Below are positions 7,032 to 8,778 of a stretch of 8,778 nt of DNA, piece by piece. The stretch is from the NCBI GenBank assembly GCA_903835865.1, contig CAILON010000131.1, forward strand, positions 1 to 8,778, in the 5' to 3' direction. Made by a program: the position numbers and the translations under genes. Each line of letters opens with the position of its first letter. Positions within the stretch are counted from its first letter, which is position 1. Below the pieces are notes generated by a model. The model was not told where the DNA came from, ran no database searches, and worked only from the letters and a program-made list of their open reading frames with translations. This DNA is from an uncultured beta proteobacterium (lineage in GTDB: Bacteria > Pseudomonadota > Gammaproteobacteria > Burkholderiales > Burkholderiaceae).

Positions 7032-7658
7032 ATGACTGCTCTCACTATTACCCCTACACAACGAAAATCCCTCAAAACAGACGCACATGATCTAAGTCCT
7101 GTCGTCATGATTGGTGGAGATGGACTTACACCTGCTGTTATTAAAGAGGCAAAGTTGGCTATTAGTCACCACGGCCTCATCAAGATACGAGTTTTTGGTG
7201 ATGATCGTGATGCGCGTATTGCGATGTATGAAGAACTTTGCGATAAATTAAACGCAGCGCCGGTTCAACACATTGGCAAATTACTAGTGATCTGGAAGCC
7301 CAAAGATATTGTTGACGAAGCATTGAGCAACTTGGGTAGATCTCCTAAGCAAACGAAAAAAAGTTTACAAGCTCCGCGTACTAAACGCCAACCAAACCGT
7401 GTGGTGGCAAAAACAGGTATTCGTACCAGTGACTCCGAAAGATCAGATCGTCGCTCTGCCGCAAATAAGTCACCATTTACACGAGCAGCAGCGGTTAAAT
7501 CTGCTACGCCCAAAAAACGAGTGCTGCGTGCTGATGCCGCAGAATCTAAAATTGGTTGGTCATCCCCGGGCTACCGTAAGGCAGCTGCTGCACCTGCTCC
7601 AGTTAAAAGGCGCAAGGTACGCATGAGTAGCACCAAAAAGAAATCACTTGGATCTTAA
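7032..7658 (+). CDS. yhbY: YhbY-family CRM-domain RNA-binding protein with a long basic C-terminal extension
   Basis: YhbY proteins bind pre-50S ribosomal particles through a CRM domain. Residues 1-100 match the compact E. coli protein (97 aa): TPTQRKSLKTDAHDLSPVV, the GxxG loop GGDG (28-31), then KEAKLAISHHGLIKIRV and HIGKLLVIWKP. Residues from about 101 to 208 form a Lys/Arg/Ser/Ala/Pro-rich, low-complexity tail that is probably disordered and could add nonspecific RNA binding; its role is not known to me. The ATG at 7032 has no Shine-Dalgarno and an upstream -10-like TATCAT, so leaderless expression is possible. It is the only plus-strand gene here, divergent from rlmE, another 50S maturation factor, and it ends at a terminator shared with the convergent DUF4149 gene. 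Function is assigned from the family. Confidence 0.9.
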   Translation: MTALTITPTQRKSLKTDAHDLSPVVMIGGDGLTPAVIKEAKLAISHHGLIKIRVFGDDRDARIAMYEELCDKLNAAPVQHIGKLLVIWKPKDIVDEALSNLGRSPKQTKKSLQAPRTKRQPNRVVAKTGIRTSDSERSDRRSAANKSPFTRAAAVKSATPKKRVLRADAAESKIGWSSPGYRKAAAAPAPVKRRKVRMSSTKKKSLGS

Positions 7659-7675
7659 AGATTTATGTAAAAGCT

Positions 7676-7700
7676 AAAACGCCGCGAGTCGGCGTTTTTT
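7676..7700 (+). terminator. Rho-independent, probably bidirectional terminator between yhbY and the DUF4149 gene
   Basis: AAAACGCCG (7676-7684), loop CGAGT (7685-7689) and CGGCGTTTT (7690-7698), followed by TT, form a GC core flanked by A and T runs. It lies 17 bases after the yhbY stop. Because the A-run pairs with the T-run, it also works in principle on the minus strand, where its edge overlaps the TAA stop (7699-7701) of the DUF4149 gene. Strong sequence pattern. Confidence 0.9.
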
Positions 7701-8193
7701 AATGTGTATTTTTAGTGAGTCGCCAAAGTAAATATAGGCCAAGTGCACTTTGCACTAAGAAGACTGCGCTAGATACGCCATGTAGCATTCCAAAGAGACT
7801 CGCTGATGGTGACAGCATGACAGGCATTCCTTGTAGCAGCGCCTCATCTCGTAGCGTATTCATCCACGGAATGAAAACAAATAAAGCAGCTAGTGAGCAC
7901 AGCAGCATTCCCAATAAAAGCCAGCGGATAATGCGGTACTGTGTAAGACCCCTATTAATAAGCAAATTGGCTAAGACCATTAATGCAATACATAATATGG
8001 AGCTGATGAGAGCTTCTACTCTGAAGATGCTACCTGCAACCATTCCAGCTACCTGACGATCAGTCAAAGTGCTAAAAATAGTTGGGGCAACTAGATAACC
8101 AGTAGTAAATAAACTGCCTACCCATAATCCAGTCAAAAGGGTAAATAGTCTTTGTGCCCCAGGAAAGTTTGAAGCACTTGGCAGCTGCATCAC
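7699..8193 (-). CDS. DUF4149 (TMEM205-like) four-helix membrane protein of unknown function
   Basis: Small inner-membrane protein of 164 aa. Hydrophobic segments at about 16-37, 60-79, 88-110 and 139-158 suggest four transmembrane helices. The conserved pattern fits DUF4149: a GLWVGSLFTTGYLVAP first helix, a charged Arg58/Glu60 pair entering helix 2, and FGMLHGVSS before helix 4. No catalytic motif is visible and I do not assign a function. The start is GTG at 8193 or the adjacent ATG at 8190; a weak GTTGGG lies upstream. It begins 19 bases after the greA stop, so it is probably co-transcribed with greA. It converges on yhbY and ends at their shared terminator. Confidence 0.8.
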   Translation of the reverse strand: MMQLPSASNFPGAQRLFTLLTGLWVGSLFTTGYLVAPTIFSTLTDRQVAGMVAGSIFRVEALISSILCIALMVLANLLINRGLTQYRIIRWLLLGMLLCSLAALFVFIPWMNTLRDEALLQGMPVMLSPSASLFGMLHGVSSAVFLVQSALGLYLLWRLTKNTH

Positions 8194-8212
8194 TATTGCC
8201 CAACTCTACTAA

Positions 8213-8689
8213 TTAGATGTAGCGTATCGCTAAGATTTCTACCTGACGATTACCGCCCGGAGCTTGGACAGCAACAACATCGCCCTCTTCTTTGCTAATT
8301 AATGCGCGGGCAATAGGAGAGCTAATAGAGATTTTATTGAAGGCGATATCTGCCTCATCATCGCCGACGATTTGATAGGTCAGCTTGGTTCCATCTTCTA
8401 GATCTTCGAGATCAACAGTCGCACCAAAAACCACTCGACCGGTAACATCTAATGTAGAGGGGTCGATAATTTGAGCTGCTGAAAGTTTGCTCTCTAACTC
8501 CTGAATACGACCTTCAATGAAGCCTTGCTTTTCCTTCGCTGCGTCATACTCAGCATTTTCCGATAGGTCACCTTGTGCGCGAGCCTCAGAAATAGCGTTA
8601 ATAACAGATGGACGCTCAACATGCTTTAGGCGGTGCAACTCTTCTTTCAGAAGTTCTGCACCGCGCTTGGTAATTGGAATTGTGCTCAT
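8213..8689 (-). CDS. greA: GreA, transcript cleavage factor
   Basis: Binds the RNA polymerase secondary channel and stimulates cleavage of backtracked RNA, rescuing stalled complexes. The length of 158 aa is exactly the family norm. The N-terminal coiled coil (about 8-75) carries the tip motif [20 protein letters not shown], with the acidic Asp41 and Glu44 that position the catalytic metal. The C-terminal FKBP-like domain shows [39 protein letters not shown] and the closing VEILAIRYI. The start is ATG; a weak AGG lies about ten bases upstream. It lies downstream of a probable carB end, as is common in betaproteobacteria, and upstream of the DUF4149 gene in an apparent operon. Confidence 0.97.
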   Translation of the reverse strand: MSTIPITKRGAELLKEELHRLKHVERPSVINAISEARAQGDLSENAEYDAAKEKQGFIEGRIQELESKLSAAQIIDPSTLDVTGRVVFGATVDLEDLEDGTKLTYQIVGDDEADIAFNKISISSPIARALISKEEGDVVAVQAPGGNRQVEILAIRYI

Positions 8690-8711
8690 GCTGCTAACCT
8701 AACATATATTC

Positions 8712-8727
8712 TTGCGCCTAATTGCGC
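8712..8727. repeat. Short TTGCGC direct repeat in the greA leader
   Basis: TTGCGC occurs at 8712-8717 and 8722-8727, one helical turn apart, within the carB-greA gap. The inner part GCGC-N6-GCGC also forms a small dyad. It may be chance or a regulator half-site pair. No family is recognised. Confidence 0.25.
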
Positions 8728-8747
8728 GTATAAAAGTCGATTTTAGA

Positions 8748-8778
8748 TTAAATGAGCTTCCGATGTAAGTTTTGCAAA
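8748..8778 (-). CDS. carB: Probable C-terminal end of carB (carbamoyl-phosphate synthase large subunit), cut by the window edge
   Basis: Reading the minus strand from the right edge, one frame gives LQNLHRKLI followed by TAA. This resembles the extreme C-terminus of CarB (E. coli ends SVQEMHAQIK, recalled from memory), and carB is the usual gene upstream of greA in related betaproteobacteria. Only nine codons are visible. A second frame is also open to a stop at 8743, so the call leans on context. If right, the gene makes carbamoyl phosphate for arginine and pyrimidine synthesis. Confidence 0.5.
   Translation of the reverse strand, partial: LQNLHRKLI

Noticed and set aside
8743..8778. Alternative right-edge partial frame ending at 8743
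   Set aside because: Eleven codons (FAKLTSEAHLI) without resemblance to CarB; the other frame (LQNLHRKLI) fits the CarB C-terminal pattern better.
1..8778. CRISPR arrays, insertion sequences, tRNA genes, toxin-antitoxin or defence genes
   Set aside because: No repeat-spacer pattern, transposase motif, terminal inverted repeats or tRNA-like cloverleaf was found; gene content is conserved chromosomal housekeeping.

Overview
The window looks like a core-chromosome segment of a betaproteobacterium in the Burkholderiaceae, most like a small-genome, mid-40s %GC freshwater lineage such as Polynucleobacter. This is inferred from the gene order (carB end, greA, DUF4149, yhbY, rlmE, ftsH, folP, glmM, pst locus), the protein sequences and the modest GC content. 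No mobile element, CRISPR array, tRNA or rRNA was seen. Nothing resembles a foreign island, and I do not see a candidate for a wholly new system.

Layout, right to left, because almost everything is on the minus strand. At the right edge are about nine codons that fit the C-terminus of carB. Next come greA (transcript cleavage factor) and a small four-helix membrane protein of the DUF4149 family. The only plus-strand gene is yhbY, a CRM-domain RNA-binding protein with a long basic tail. It converges on the DUF4149 gene at a shared hairpin terminator and diverges from rlmE. From rlmE leftward run rlmE (23S rRNA 2'-O-methyltransferase), ftsH (AAA+ membrane protease), folP (dihydropteroate synthase), glmM (phosphoglucosamine mutase) and a secreted PhoA-type alkaline phosphatase. 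After a 111-base gap comes the start of pstS, the periplasmic phosphate-binding protein, which runs off the left edge.

Functionally, greA, yhbY and rlmE serve transcription and 50S ribosome maturation, ftsH handles membrane protein quality control, folP makes folate, and glmM feeds cell-wall precursor synthesis. The left end is a phosphate-acquisition module: the phosphatase would release phosphate in the periplasm and PstS would capture it. A near-consensus 18-bp PHO box stands directly upstream of pstS, but I see none in front of the phosphatase, which starts one base after the glmM stop codon.

The most interesting local features are regulatory. A strong terminator-shaped hairpin with a T-rich tail lies inside the first codons of folP, just after ftsH. 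A perfect 14-bp palindrome sits immediately upstream of the ftsH ribosome-binding site. The yhbY start lacks a Shine-Dalgarno sequence and has a -10-like hexamer seven bases before the ATG.
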